Below, in pieces: positions 17,429-26,734 of a stretch of 64,000 nt of DNA. A model generated the notes under the pieces. It searched no databases. It saw only the letters and a list, made by a program, of their open reading frames with translations, and had not been told where the DNA came from. The stretch is from positions 1,364,001-1,428,000 of the forward strand of contig NC_012586.1 in assembly GCF_000018545.1 (NCBI RefSeq), in the 5' to 3' direction. The DNA is from Sinorhizobium fredii NGR234 (GTDB lineage: Bacteria; Pseudomonadota; Alphaproteobacteria; Rhizobiales; Rhizobiaceae). A program made the position numbers and the translations under genes. Within the stretch, counting starts at the first letter, position 1; each line of letters starts with the position of its first letter.

Positions 17429-19330
17429 ATGCGGGCGGAAGCAATGCTAGAGAGTCAGTGGTCGGCAGCGGCGAAGCAAAGCAACCCATACAGGCCGGAT
17501 AGCGATTCCGACTTTATCCGCTTTGCGGATATCACGTCATTTATCCGGCAGCGTATCTTTCTGATCATGTCGTGTCCGTTCATTGGACTGCTTGGCGCGG
17601 TCTTCTACGTTGCCACGACAGATTCGATATTCACGGCCCGAACCCAAATTCTCATCGAGCCGAAAATCCCCGAACTGCTACAGAAGCAATCCAGTGATAT
17701 CAATTTGTCGCTGGACACTTCCCAAGTTGAAACCCAACTCGCGGTCCTGCGGTCCGAGAAGATCGCTTCAATGGTGATCGATGAACTGGGCCTTGTCGAC
17801 GATCCAAGTTTCAAGCCCCTGCATAGCCCGAGCCTAACGGTACGTTTGGAGCGTATTGCAGGGATGGCCGTCGAAACGTTCGCTTTCAACGAGGTTACGC
17901 AACCTCCTACAGCGCCGCCCCCGTCAACTGCCCCAGACGCAGCGGAAACATCGGAACTCACGGCAGAATTGTTGGAATTTCAACGCAGGCGCCGGGTGGT
18001 TGAAACCTTCAGTCAAGGCTTGGGCGTCCAGCGCGTTGGCGTCTCCTATGCGATCGACATAACTTTCAACTCTTTGGATCCAGAATTGGCGGCAAAAGTC
18101 GCCAATGCGACGGCGGGAGCGTTCGTTCGCGAACAACTGGAGACGAGAGCTGCAGCTGCACGAGAAGGCGTGGAGTGGCTTGAGAAACGCATCGAGGAAG
18201 TACGTGTCCAAATGAACCTCGCCACGCAGATTACTCAAGAGTTTCGCGCTAAACATGACTACCGTGTCGGCCGTCAACCGGGAGCACCGATCGTCGACGG
18301 GCAAGTCGCGCCGTCTGGAGAAGGGGAGAGTACAACGCCCAGCGGCCCCACTCTCGAGGAACTTGAGGTCACCGCAGAGACGTACCGCAAGATGTATGAA
18401 AGCCTTCTGGCTGGCTTTACGAATTCTGTGAACCAACAACCGTTTTTGATCGCGGACGCCCGCGTTATCACGCCGGCCACGCGACCGCTCGCTCCAAGTT
18501 ATCCGCGGACGAAGTTGGTGCTAGCTTTGGGCGTGCTGGCGGGGCTGATGGCTGGTGTCGGGCTTGCTTTTGCACGCCACACGCTGGACCGGACGATCCG
18601 GACGCCACGCCAAATCAGGGATGAGCTGGGCCTCGACTGCATCGGCGAATTGCCAGCGGCGCGCTTCTTCCGAGGCTTTGGTCAGCTGGATGACGTGCTC
18701 AAACGCCCAGAGTCTCCGTTCAGCCGAAGTCTCAGAAGCACAAAAGCCGCCATTAGCATGGCCGAGGTGGCGCACCCATTGCGTTGTATCGGAATCACAT
18801 CGGTCGCGCCGGGTGAGGGAAAGAGCACGGTTGCGAGCAATCTCGCGGCGTTGTATGCGGCCTCCGGAGTGCGAACGCTCGTTATCGATGCCGATGTCTT
18901 CCACTCTGCGTTGACCAACCGCCTTCTCTATGCTCGGGCATCGACCGACGAGAACCTGGATGACATACGAGAGCAAATCAAATTCGTTCCAGGGCAGTAT
19001 TTCGATCTATTGCCAAGTGAGGTGTCTGCTGCACATCGCCTGATTACGCCCAAGAACATGGAAAAATTGCTCGACGAACTCGATAGCTACGAGGTCATCA
19101 TTGTTGACCTACCGGCGTTGGCGTCTGGAGTGCACGGTTTGACAGCTGCTTCCGTGCTCGACGGGGTGCTCATCGTTACTGAGTGGGGAAAAACTCCGTT
19201 CGAACTCGTCGCCGAGCTTTCGCGAGTATTGCAGGTCACAAAGACCAATGTGATAGGCGTAATCATGACCAAGGTTCGTAGTGTCTCGACAAGACAATAT
19301 CGCAGCCGTGCCACCCAAGCGGCGCGTTGA
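17429..19330 (+). CDS. Polysaccharide co-polymerase with BY-kinase-like ATPase domain (Wzc/ExoP-like)
   Basis: The 633-residue protein has an N-terminal Wzz domain with a first membrane segment at about 37-60 (FLIMSCPFIGLLGAVFYVAT), a long coiled periplasmic part, a second membrane segment at about 365-385 and a cytoplasmic ATPase. The ATPase shows VAPGEGKSTVASNLA (Walker A), LVIDADVF (Walker A') and VIIVDLPAL (Walker B). Such proteins control chain length and export of exopolysaccharide. The tyrosine-rich tail of true BY-kinases is missing; the end has a single tyrosine (RQYRSR). The start could instead be the ATG at 17444. Debris of two insertion sequences follows directly, separating it from the other exo-like genes. 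Confidence 0.85.
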   Translation: MRAEAMLESQWSAAAKQSNPYRPDSDSDFIRFADITSFIRQRIFLIMSCPFIGLLGAVFYVATTDSIFTARTQILIEPKIPELLQKQSSDINLSLDTSQVETQLAVLRSEKIASMVIDELGLVDDPSFKPLHSPSLTVRLERIAGMAVETFAFNEVTQPPTAPPPSTAPDAAETSELTAELLEFQRRRRVVETFSQGLGVQRVGVSYAIDITFNSLDPELAAKVANATAGAFVREQLETRAAAAREGVEWLEKRIEEVRVQMNLATQITQEFRAKHDYRVGRQPGAPIVDGQVAPSGEGESTTPSGPTLEELEVTAETYRKMYESLLAGFTNSVNQQPFLIADARVITPATRPLAPSYPRTKLVLALGVLAGLMAGVGLAFARHTLDRTIRTPRQIRDELGLDCIGELPAARFFRGFGQLDDVLKRPESPFSRSLRSTKAAISMAEVAHPLRCIGITSVAPGEGKSTVASNLAALYAASGVRTLVIDADVFHSALTNRLLYARASTDENLDDIREQIKFVPGQYFDLLPSEVSAAHRLITPKNMEKLLDELDSYEVIIVDLPALASGVHGLTAASVLDGVLIVTEWGKTPFELVAELSRVLQVTKTNVIGVIMTKVRSVSTRQYRSRATQAAR

Positions 19331-19429
19331 ATGGAAACGCTGTAGAAGCCGCACAGCAGGTCCTCGTCGTCGATCCTATAGAGCCTCAATGACGCGCCTC
19401 GCCGTGCTCGTAATACCAACGGGCGCCGA

Positions 19430-20096
19430 TCATGACTGATTTGCCCAGTCGCAGAGGCCGATGGACATGATGTTCCATGGCTGTCGACCAGCTTGTTCCA
19501 TGCGGCGCAGCAGTGGGCGACGATGTCCTCGCAGTCTTTGAACATACGGTCGGAGAGCCGCCAGTTGTCGCGCATGAAGGAGCTCTCGCATTACCAGCCT
19601 TGGTGGCACCTTGAGTTTCCGGACTGATCGAGTATCAGGAAGGCATGCGCACCCCATCGACGGCCTGGCTGAACTCGGCGACGTGTTCCTACATGGCCCC
19701 GGTGTCACAATACCGAAGTACGAAACCGGCGCCCTTACCCATCTTCGGGCAGATCGCCCGAAGATGAAGGCCCACATGGTGCCCTGATCATGCGGTGCGG
19801 AAGGTCGGGTTCTTCGCCGCACCCTACGCTGGGTGATCTTGTTCTTCTGGCCTATTCTGTCTTCCGCCGCCCACTAGATCTCGAAATCCGTGCCTGGCGG
19901 GCATGTCGCCTTGATTTCTGCCGGCAGGGAAGTCTTCTTAAAAACCTCTCCCTCAAGTTCGTTGGGCATCGTGCCGAGGCATAGCCGACAACTTCGCAAA
20001 GCCCATAGCTTTCAGTTCGCGTCCGTTCGTGGTTTCGTCGATGGATATCGGGAAGTCCTCAAAACAGCCACTGAACGAGGTCCTTGCGCCCCTGTA
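19430..20096 (-). pseudogene. IS630-family transposase, middle and C-terminal remnant
   Basis: Minus-strand pieces in several frames line up with the IS630 transposase order: KDLVQWLFEDFPISID, then GFAKLSA, GQKNKITQRR, FIFG with AICPKMGKGAGFVLR, MRDNWRLSDRMFKDCEDIV, AHCCAAWNKL and finally IMSIGLCDWA ending at a TGA at 19430-19432. The block with the last catalytic acid (ELNPVENIWQ in relatives) is deleted, and frameshifts and stops are frequent, so the gene is dead. It is the downstream half of a gene whose N-terminal half lies at 21641-21965; an IS110-family element sits between them. Confidence 0.75.
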
Positions 20097-21641
20097 CCCT
20101 TCTCATGCGGTTCTTAGGATGCTCGACGTGGGTCGCGCGACGTGAAGCGTGGCGGAACGTGGCGTGCACCATGGGCGACGGCCCGAATTGGCGTAGCCTT
20201 CCTGAACCGAGCCGATTCGTCGGCCTCGAGCACCTGGGGGGACACGTGCCCCGTCGGATTGGCCGTGATCGATGCCGCGTGGGGAGTTCGCGCCGGACCT
20301 GTGCTTTTCCGAGCGCCAGTACAGGGATCGGCGAAGATCGCGGTGGCTCGTATGCTCGAACGGGGAGAAGGCATGACTGATCAAAGACATTGTTACGCTG
20401 GCGTCGACTGGGCGTCGGAGAGCCATCATGTGTTCCTCACGGACGGCAATGGCCGAAAAATCGGCGAAAGGGTCTTCAGGCACGGCGGCGAAGGGCTCGC
20501 CGAAATGGCGGCCTGGCTGATGGCGGCGAGCGGCGCGGTTGAGGGGGACGAAATCCAGGACGCAATCTAGGTGCCGCACGGCCCCGTGGTCGAGACGCTG
20601 ATTGAGCGCGGGTTCAGGTGCATGCCATTAATCCAAAGCAAATGGATCGTTTCCGCGACCGCTTCACCCTGGCGGTGCCAAGGACGACAGCCGCGATGCC
20701 GAGGTGATGGCTTCCGCCCTGCGCACCGATCCGCGTTGCTTTCGGTTGCTCGCGGTCTCCGACCCCGTCGTCATCGAATTGCGCGAGTGGTCGCGCATCG
20801 CCGAAGACCTCAGCGCCGAGCGCAACCGTTTGACGAACCGTATGCGCGAGCAGCTCTGGCGCTACTTCCCCGCACTGCTTGAGCTCGAAAACGACCTCGG
20901 GGCAGAGTGGTTGCTCGATCTCTGGGACACCGTGCCGACGCCGGACAAAGCCGCGCGCATCCGCGAGGCGACGATCGCCAAGCTTCTCAAGCGCCATCGC
21001 ATCCGCCGCTTCGACGCCCCCCCTGTGCTCGATACATTGCGCGCGCCCGCTCAAGGTCGCCGCCGGAACCGACGAATCCGCCAGCGCCCACGTCACCACG
21101 CTCATTGCCTGCATCCGCCTCGTCAACCGGCAGCTCAAACAGGCGCATCATCGGCTCGATGGCCTGACCGCCAGCCTCATCGCAACCGCGCAGGTGGAGC
21201 CGGGGCAGAAGAAGCAGCATGACGTGGAGATCCTCGCATCCTTGCCGGGAGTGGGAAGGGTTGTCCTCGCCACGCTGCTCGCAGAAGCGTTCGATGCCCT
21301 GCAGCGACGTGACTACGCCGCCTTGCGCAGCTTGACAGGAGTCGCGCCGGTCACCAAGCGCTCGGGCAAGAGCTGCATCGTCGTCAGAAGACAGGCCTGC
21401 CATGACCGACTGGCCAACGCCATGTACCATTGGGCGCGCGTCGCCGTTCAACACGACCTCACAAGCCATTTGAAATACGCCGCCCTTCGAAGCCGAGGTC
21501 ACAGCCACGGTCGCGTCCTGCGATCAGTCGCCGACCGCCTCCTCGCCGTCGCCTGCGCCATGCTCAAAACTGGCACCACCTTCGACCCCTCTCTGGCCGC
21601 TCAAAAATCCGCTTGTTAAACGGTGGGAAGTCCCCCCGACA
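20097..21641 (+). mobile_element. Decayed IS110-family element inserted in an IS630 transposase gene
   Basis: The boundaries are estimated from where IS630 transposase homology stops on each side: KDLVQW ends near 20090 and IPAIHGVV resumes near 21641. TACC occurs at both junctions (20095-20098 and 21642-21645). The element would be about 1.5 kb, the usual IS110 size, with a long 5' non-coding leader (about 275 bases) and a very short 3' end. IS110 elements lack terminal inverted repeats, so exact ends need comparison with intact copies. Confidence 0.65.
20373..21619 (+). pseudogene. IS110-family (DEDD) transposase, broken
   Basis: The frame opens with an ATG at 20373 and reads YAGVDWASESHHVFLTDGNG, the first aspartate of the DEDD RNase H-like domain. 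It meets a TAG at 20568-20570, continues as VPHGPVVETLIERGF, then shifts near 20617 and 20678 (each consistent with loss of one G) and again near 21050. The C-terminal part, from VAAGTDESASAH to [11 protein letters not shown], carries the IS110 domain SLPGVGRVVLATLLAEAFDA. At least one nonsense and three frameshift changes make it inactive. It is different from the intact IS110 transposase at 37744. Confidence 0.85.
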
Positions 21642-21965
21642 TACCACACCGTGGATAGCAGGGATCGGACCGCTTGCGACGATCTTCGCGAGCGCGTGCC
21701 GTTGCGCGTCGTTCAGCTTCGTCCGTCCCCCCACCCGGCGCTTTTCCGTTGGTCAGCCCATCGGGAGCGCGCTCGTTGAACCGCACGAACCAGTCGCGCA
21801 CGATCTGCGCCGTCACGCTGCCGAGGCGAGCGGCCTCTGAACGAGAGCCACCGTCTTAAATCGACGCAAGCGCAAGCAAGCGCCGGTTTCGGCAGGACCC
21901 ATTTCCCGTCCAGATCCAAATAGAGCCGAGATCTGCACCGCGATCCGCCGAATTTGGCTGTGCTT
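21641..21965 (-). pseudogene. IS630-family transposase, N-terminal remnant
   Basis: On the minus strand the piece reads RRLLALASI, a stop (TAA, where relatives have a tyrosine codon), then DGGSRSEAARLG and VTAQIVRDWFVRFNERAPDG, and after a frameshift near 21730 it continues as [20 protein letters not shown]. This is the helix-turn-helix and linker part of an IS630 transposase. It stops at IHGVV exactly where the IS110 remnant begins and resumes at 20096 as KDLVQW. Order and strand fit one original gene. Confidence 0.75.
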
Positions 21966-22262
21966 GATTTGGATCCCTTTGCCGTAGAAAAAGATCTGCT
22001 TGAGGCGGGTCAAATGGCAGATCTCTGCTATCAGACGATGATCCAAAGGATGGGATCAACAGAGCGCTTAGTCGGGATGGGCGGCATCAGACTGGTGTGG
22101 AGCGACCGTCGAGCCGCATTCGAAGCGGGTATGCGATAGGGACTTAGGAGTAAGCGGCAGAAGCGATTGCGGCAAGCATTACGCCCTTTGCCTTTCTTGC
22201 CGCGTAGGGGGCCGCGGCGGAAAAATAGCTGTCAAAGATTTCCGTGGACATCGCTGAAGATC
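21966..22262. other. Region before the ExoY-like gene, no identified gene
   Basis: A 61-residue frame (21954-22139, plus) starts inside the IS630 remnant and resembles nothing I know. It is probably the outer edge of the old insertion plus the promoter region of the next gene. A palindromic GGCCGCGGC-type stretch occurs near 22210 but has no obvious role. Confidence 0.3.
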
Positions 22263-23114
22263 ATGACAGCCAACACTCCGGATATTCACCCGTTCCGTCG
22301 CAGAACCGTCTCAAGGAATTCAGGTGGCAGTCCCGCATTAATTACAGTGCGCCACTTTTTGTTTCCCGGCGTAGATTCGCGAGAGTGGTCGAGTTCCAAG
22401 CGGACTTATCGGCTTGGCTTCGATTTCAGCACTCGGACCGCCGCGGCTGCCGAGAACCAAGCTGCGGCCACCGGACCCGCGCAGGAACAGTATGTCGGTC
22501 CGCTTGGCAAATGGCCCAAGAGAGCGCTGGACCTCACCGTCGCGTCGGTGGCTCTAATTCTTGCAATGCCATTGATGCTGATAGTGGCGCTCCTCGTCGC
22601 CGTGATGATCGGCCGTCCGATCCTGTTCGTCCATCGTCGCATCGGCTTCAATGGCAGGCCGTTCGATTGCTACAAATTCCGCACGATGGTGGAGAATGCG
22701 GACAAGGTCCTGGAGGAGTATCTTGCCCGCAATCCACGAGCGGCCGAGGAGTGGCGGGCGACCCAGAAACTCAAGCACGACCCGCGCGTTACGCTGCTCG
22801 GCAAGATTCTGAGGAAGTCCAGCCTCGATGAGTTGCCGCAGCTCATGAACGTTCTGCGGGGCGAGATGAGTTGCGTGGGACCGCGCCCTATCGTTGCCGA
22901 GGAGCTATGCCGCTACGGCTCCACCGCGGAAGAATACTTGAAGACCCGCCCCGGGCTGACGGGCCTTTGGCAGATAAGCGGCAGGAACGATGTCGACTAT
23001 TCGCGCCGAGTTGCCCTTGACGCGCAATATGTACGAAGCTGGTCTATTTTGTCCGATCTGGCCATTCTGGCCCGGACGGCTGTAGCGGTCATGAGGTTCG
23101 ATCAGGCATCCTAG
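22263..23114 (+). CDS. ExoY-like undecaprenyl-phosphate sugar-1-phosphate transferase
   Basis: The protein of about 283 residues has one membrane segment (about 85-107) and the bacterial sugar transferase domain: KRALDLTVASVALILAMPL, HRRIGFNGRPFDCYKFRTM, LRKSSLDELPQLMNVLRGEM, SCVGPRPIV and RPGLTGLWQISGRND. It closely resembles ExoY, which starts succinoglycan repeat units by placing galactose-1-phosphate on the lipid carrier. Here it should start the repeat unit of the island's polysaccharide, but the sugar cannot be told. The ATG at 22263 has only a weak ribosome binding site. An upstream in-frame extension to 22167 is unlikely. Confidence 0.85.
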   Translation: MTANTPDIHPFRRRTVSRNSGGSPALITVRHFLFPGVDSREWSSSKRTYRLGFDFSTRTAAAAENQAAATGPAQEQYVGPLGKWPKRALDLTVASVALILAMPLMLIVALLVAVMIGRPILFVHRRIGFNGRPFDCYKFRTMVENADKVLEEYLARNPRAAEEWRATQKLKHDPRVTLLGKILRKSSLDELPQLMNVLRGEMSCVGPRPIVAEELCRYGSTAEEYLKTRPGLTGLWQISGRNDVDYSRRVALDAQYVRSWSILSDLAILARTAVAVMRFDQAS

Positions 23115-23160
23115 GAGACCTGTGCGCGGGTGTCTGGACTGGCGTATTGATCCTATGATT

Positions 23161-23187
23161 CCCTCAATCAATACAATGGATTGAGGG
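23161..23187. repeat. 9-bp inverted repeat just ahead of the IS5-family remnant
   Basis: CCCTCAATC (23161-23169) and GATTGAGGG (23179-23187) are perfect inverted copies nine bases apart, ending six bases before the transposase start codon. It may lie in or near the left end of the element or be a transcription control site of the transposase. No matching right copy was found near 24030-24100, so the right end seems lost. Confidence 0.45.
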
Positions 23188-23192
23188 ATGCG

Positions 23193-24030
23193 ATGTCACG
23201 TCGGCGCATGGGTCAGGAGAAGTTGGGGTTTGCCGTTGATCGCGGCCAGCAATTCGTCTTTGGATGCGCTTGCCAAACTGATTGACTGGTGCCGATCGAT
23301 CTGGCCCTTTGTGTGATTTCCTGCTCTGCGAAGGGCGAGCCTGCCTGGCCGCCAGAGGCCTTGTTCAAAGTGATGCTGCTGTCGATCTGGTACGACTTGT
23401 CCGACGTCAAGCTTGCCGAGGCGCTGGACGACCGAGGATCGTTCCGACGGTTCTGCGGGTTTTCGGCTCAAGAGCCGACACCGGAGTGAACGGCTTTCGT
23501 GCGTTTTCGAAAAGGCCTTGTCGCTCATGGTCTGGACAAGACGATGTTCGACGCGATCACCCGCCAGCTCGAGGCCAAGCGATCCAAGCGAAGACCGGCA
23601 CGTTGTCGATGCAACGATCATCGCCGCGGCCAGCGAGGATGATGAAGAGGGCCATTGGGTCAGGCAATATGGACCGACCAGCGGTTCATGGCTTCAAGGC
23701 CCATCTCGGTGCCGACGCCGATACGGCCCTGGTCGAGGAGATCGCCGTCACGCCCGCCAACATCAACGACGGCAAGGCCGGCCCCGATGCTCTGCCTGAC
23801 AATTCCGGCGAGGTGTTTGCCGACAGCGCCTATCGCGGCAACCATTTCGGCGACGCGGTACGTGACAAGGGTGGAACGCCACGCATCGTCGCCACCGGCA
23901 TGTGGGGACGGGACGAAACTGGCCCGCCTTGAGGCCTGGAACCAACTGATCCACCGCATTCGTGGCCGGATCGAGAAGATCTTCGGCACCTGGAAACGAA
24001 GCTACCGTTCGACAAGAAAGTCTGGCCACC
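23193..24030 (+). pseudogene. IS5-family transposase, frameshifted
   Basis: Pieces in several frames form the expected order of an IS5-family DDE transposase: SRRRMGQEKLGFAVDRGQQF, GEPAWPPEALFKVMLLSIWY, DLSDVKLAEALDDRGSFRRF, CGFSAQEPTPE, then VDATIIAAASEDDEEGHW, VHGFKAHLGADADTALVEEI, AVTPANINDGKAG, VFADSAYRGNHFGDAV and RGRIEKIFGTWKRSY. Several shifts separate them, and the C-terminus beyond GTWKRSY is replaced by unrelated sequence, so it cannot make transposase. It sits between the ExoY-like and ExoF-like genes, which point toward each other. Confidence 0.8.
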
Positions 24031-24086
24031 CGCGCGGCAGACATAAGCCGCTCGCTATACGTGCCAGTTTCGGGCAAAAAAGCCGT

Positions 24087-25544
24087 TCACTGAACGTTTG
24101 GTTCTCTAGATGTCGTTTGATCAATCGAAAGTGTAGTAATACCCGAAATCACCGAGGCGGGCCCAATTTCCCCAAAATCCTCGAGATCGGGCATGGGGAT
24201 TTCCACCTTGAGCGTGTCACCGGGTCTTACCACGGTTGACTCGGTTGCTGGCAGTTCTTCGCTCCGGCCGTTTGCGGTTCGAACAATCGTATAGACCGGC
24301 TTTGCCCTGGCGGCCTTCGCCCGAAGGGCCAAAAGCCGCGGCGCGGCGATTTCCGACTCGTGGAGCAGTTGTATCGCTGTTTCTGCCTTGCGACTGAGAG
24401 CATCGAGCTCTGCTTGCGTTTCGCGCAATGTCACGGTCACTTCGTTCGTGTACCGGTTACGCAACTCCAGAATAGTGATCTCGGTACGACTAATCTCCTG
24501 GCGCGCGCGAAGCAGGCTCGTTTCAGCTGTCAGCCGTTCACTTTGATATTGCGTGAGCGCGCGATCGAGCGACATCTCTCGTGGAGCGGCCGCCAGGCCC
24601 TTGGACACCAGGGATGAGACATCCGTTAGCTCTTTCTGAATCGAGCGTATCTGTTTGTCGTGGAAGACAAGCTGTGCATCTAGCGACGCGAGCTCCTTTT
24701 CCAGGAACTCACGGAGGTTCTCAAGCGCACGAACCTGTGTCTGCATCCCTTCACGACGAACCCGGGATATCGACTGTTCCTGTTCCATCAGAAGCGCGAC
24801 TGCCCGATCATTCTGACGCGCAACCAAGGAGGGTGGAAACTGAATGTTTTCAGCATTCTTAAGCTCGGCCTCCAATCGGGCCTTGCGTGCCAGGAGGCTG
24901 GTGTTTTCAAGCGCCAGGAGGTTGACGTCTCCCCGTCCTTGGATCACCTCCCGCTCGAATCTGGCAATGCTCTCCTCCCTCATCCTCAGGCCGCCGGCAA
25001 TGCTGAGCGCCTGGAGAACTGTAAGGTCCGGTCTGTAAGGGAATTCTCCCGGCTGCATCACATGCCCGACTATATAGAAGGGCCTATGCTGAACTACCTC
25101 AACCGATGCGTCCGGGCGCATTCCCAGTCCCATATTGCGCATCAGCTCATCGCTGATCGCATAGGCGAGACCGCTCGGAGTAAGACCGGCAGCACGGATT
25201 TCGCCGGCGAAGGGCAGTGACAATGATCCTCCCGCACTTATCGTGAAGTCGTCATTTAATCCGGTCCATTGGAAAATCTGATCACGTGAGGCGCGCCATT
25301 CATAGATTTTGATACGGACCTTATCTTGCGGTCCGAGGAGATATTCCTCAGTGGCCATGGAGATGGTCGGCGTGCCGATCGCGATGACGGAAAGCGCGGC
25401 CGCGAGACCGAGGGAGCGAAGCGAGCGCCCGATGCTGCTTGTCGAAACGCGAGCCGTCCAAGGAAACTGCGTGTCAGGGCAACGGGGTTCCTTCTTATTC
25501 CGTCGCTTGTGTCGGCTGGGTGCGCGTAGCAGCTTGTGCATCAT
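24087..25544 (-). CDS. ExoF-like outer-membrane polysaccharide export protein (OPX family)
   Basis: The 485-residue protein has a hydrophobic signal segment at about 42-63 and then EEYLLGPQDKVRIKIYEW, the start of a Poly_export/SLBB region (LPFAGEIRAAGLTPSGLAYA, FYIVGHVMQPGEFPYRP). After it comes a long coiled part (about 200-390) and a C-terminal domain, as in ExoF of succinoglycan export. Such proteins carry polysaccharide from the periplasm to the outside together with a Wzc/ExoP partner. The start at 25544 overlaps the stop of the upstream glycosyltransferase (ATGA) with GGAGG before it. The last residues run up to the IS5 remnant, so the C-terminus may have been altered. Confidence 0.85.
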   Translation of the reverse strand: MMHKLLRAPSRHKRRNKKEPRCPDTQFPWTARVSTSSIGRSLRSLGLAAALSVIAIGTPTISMATEEYLLGPQDKVRIKIYEWRASRDQIFQWTGLNDDFTISAGGSLSLPFAGEIRAAGLTPSGLAYAISDELMRNMGLGMRPDASVEVVQHRPFYIVGHVMQPGEFPYRPDLTVLQALSIAGGLRMREESIARFEREVIQGRGDVNLLALENTSLLARKARLEAELKNAENIQFPPSLVARQNDRAVALLMEQEQSISRVRREGMQTQVRALENLREFLEKELASLDAQLVFHDKQIRSIQKELTDVSSLVSKGLAAAPREMSLDRALTQYQSERLTAETSLLRARQEISRTEITILELRNRYTNEVTVTLRETQAELDALSRKAETAIQLLHESEIAAPRLLALRAKAARAKPVYTIVRTANGRSEELPATESTVVRPGDTLKVEIPMPDLEDFGEIGPASVISGITTLSIDQTTSREPNVQ

Positions 25545-26431
25545 CTGGCCTCCGCTGCGGCTATATGCTGAATGTATTCGGGCTCGATGCGTCCCTTTAA
25601 TACATGTGCGAGGGCTCTCAGGTTTCCGCGTAGTCGCCCGCGCCGATCGACATATGGCTCCGGCCAAAGACTGCGCACAAGATTGGCGGCGATGTTGCGT
25701 CCCATTAGCGGCAGCGCGAAACCTGCCGGCACGGTACCTTTTCTTATCAGGTAGATTGGGTTGGCCACTTGAGAGTAGCCGAAGCGCTCGCCACTCACGC
25801 GGCCCATTTTGAGCCCGAGGTGAACGCCGCGCAGCGTGCTTAGACCGATGACGCGGCCATGTCGCCTCAGCTGGCTTGTAAAATCGATGTCTTCCTGCCA
25901 GCCGTAAAGAACCAGCCGCTCGTCGAAGCGCAAATCGCCAATAAATTTCGCTCGGATTGACATGTTGCAGCCATAGGCGCCGACATGATCAACGACTTTC
26001 GATTCAATAGATATCTGCTCTCGCTCGACCGCCAGGACCTGAAGCCCCTCCGCCCAGTTGAGGCCTGCCGACCGAGCGCCGTCCTTCACGACGTGCCCCA
26101 TTACCACCGCCCAGTCCTGATGCTGCTGAAACGCCTCTTCGAGCAGTCGGAGATAATTGTCCTGTGGAATAAAGTCGTCATCGAAGAAGGTTATTACATC
26201 ATAGTGCTTCAACGCATGATCGAGCGCGTGGTTACGTTGTGCGCACAGGCCGCGCTTTCCGAAGACAGTTGAGACCGGAAAGCTGCCCCTTTCGCAGATC
26301 CCTACGTGCTCCTCGTCGGGCGCCGAGACGATCACTTCGTCCGGCAGCCTTTCTTGCCGTTCGAGATACTTCAAAAGGCGGGCAAGCTGCTCCTTCCGAC
26401 CGAAGGTCGCAATGATCACGACCAGTCTCAT
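25541..26431 (-). CDS. Family 2 glycosyltransferase
   Basis: The protein is about 296 residues: MRLVVIIATFGRKEQLARLL opens a GT-A fold, FFDDDFIPQDNYL provides the DxD metal site, and YGWQEDIDFTSQLRR the catalytic-base region (ED). It should add one sugar to the lipid-linked repeat unit. The ATG at 26431 fits the fold start; a GTG further up would add nine residues. It is translationally coupled to the ExoF-like gene and divergent from a GT4 gene, with a shared 300-base upstream region. Confidence 0.85.
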   Translation of the reverse strand: MRLVVIIATFGRKEQLARLLKYLERQERLPDEVIVSAPDEEHVGICERGSFPVSTVFGKRGLCAQRNHALDHALKHYDVITFFDDDFIPQDNYLRLLEEAFQQHQDWAVVMGHVVKDGARSAGLNWAEGLQVLAVEREQISIESKVVDHVGAYGCNMSIRAKFIGDLRFDERLVLYGWQEDIDFTSQLRRHGRVIGLSTLRGVHLGLKMGRVSGERFGYSQVANPIYLIRKGTVPAGFALPLMGRNIAANLVRSLWPEPYVDRRGRLRGNLRALAHVLKGRIEPEYIQHIAAAEAR

Positions 26432-26734
26432 CAATTGCTCGTTCTCCCACGCCGACACAAACCGCAGGCCTCTCGCGGCCCAGAGTTCGGGTATCCTAGG
26501 CTTGCGGGAGCGATCACACAGCCTGCGAATAAGGCTATAGAGGCGCTTGGAATTGAGCCGTCAGACGTAGCCACCATAGGCAATTGGACTATGCCCGCTG
26601 CGCAGCACAAAAGGGCGTACCCCCGATTGTCAGCTTGCCGGGGTCAGCCGCCGAACCCAAGCTGTTGGTTGCTTGCTCCAGATCAGCATTACGTGGAGAT
26701 ACTGGAGCCCGAGTTGCAGAGCGGGGGTTGCCAT

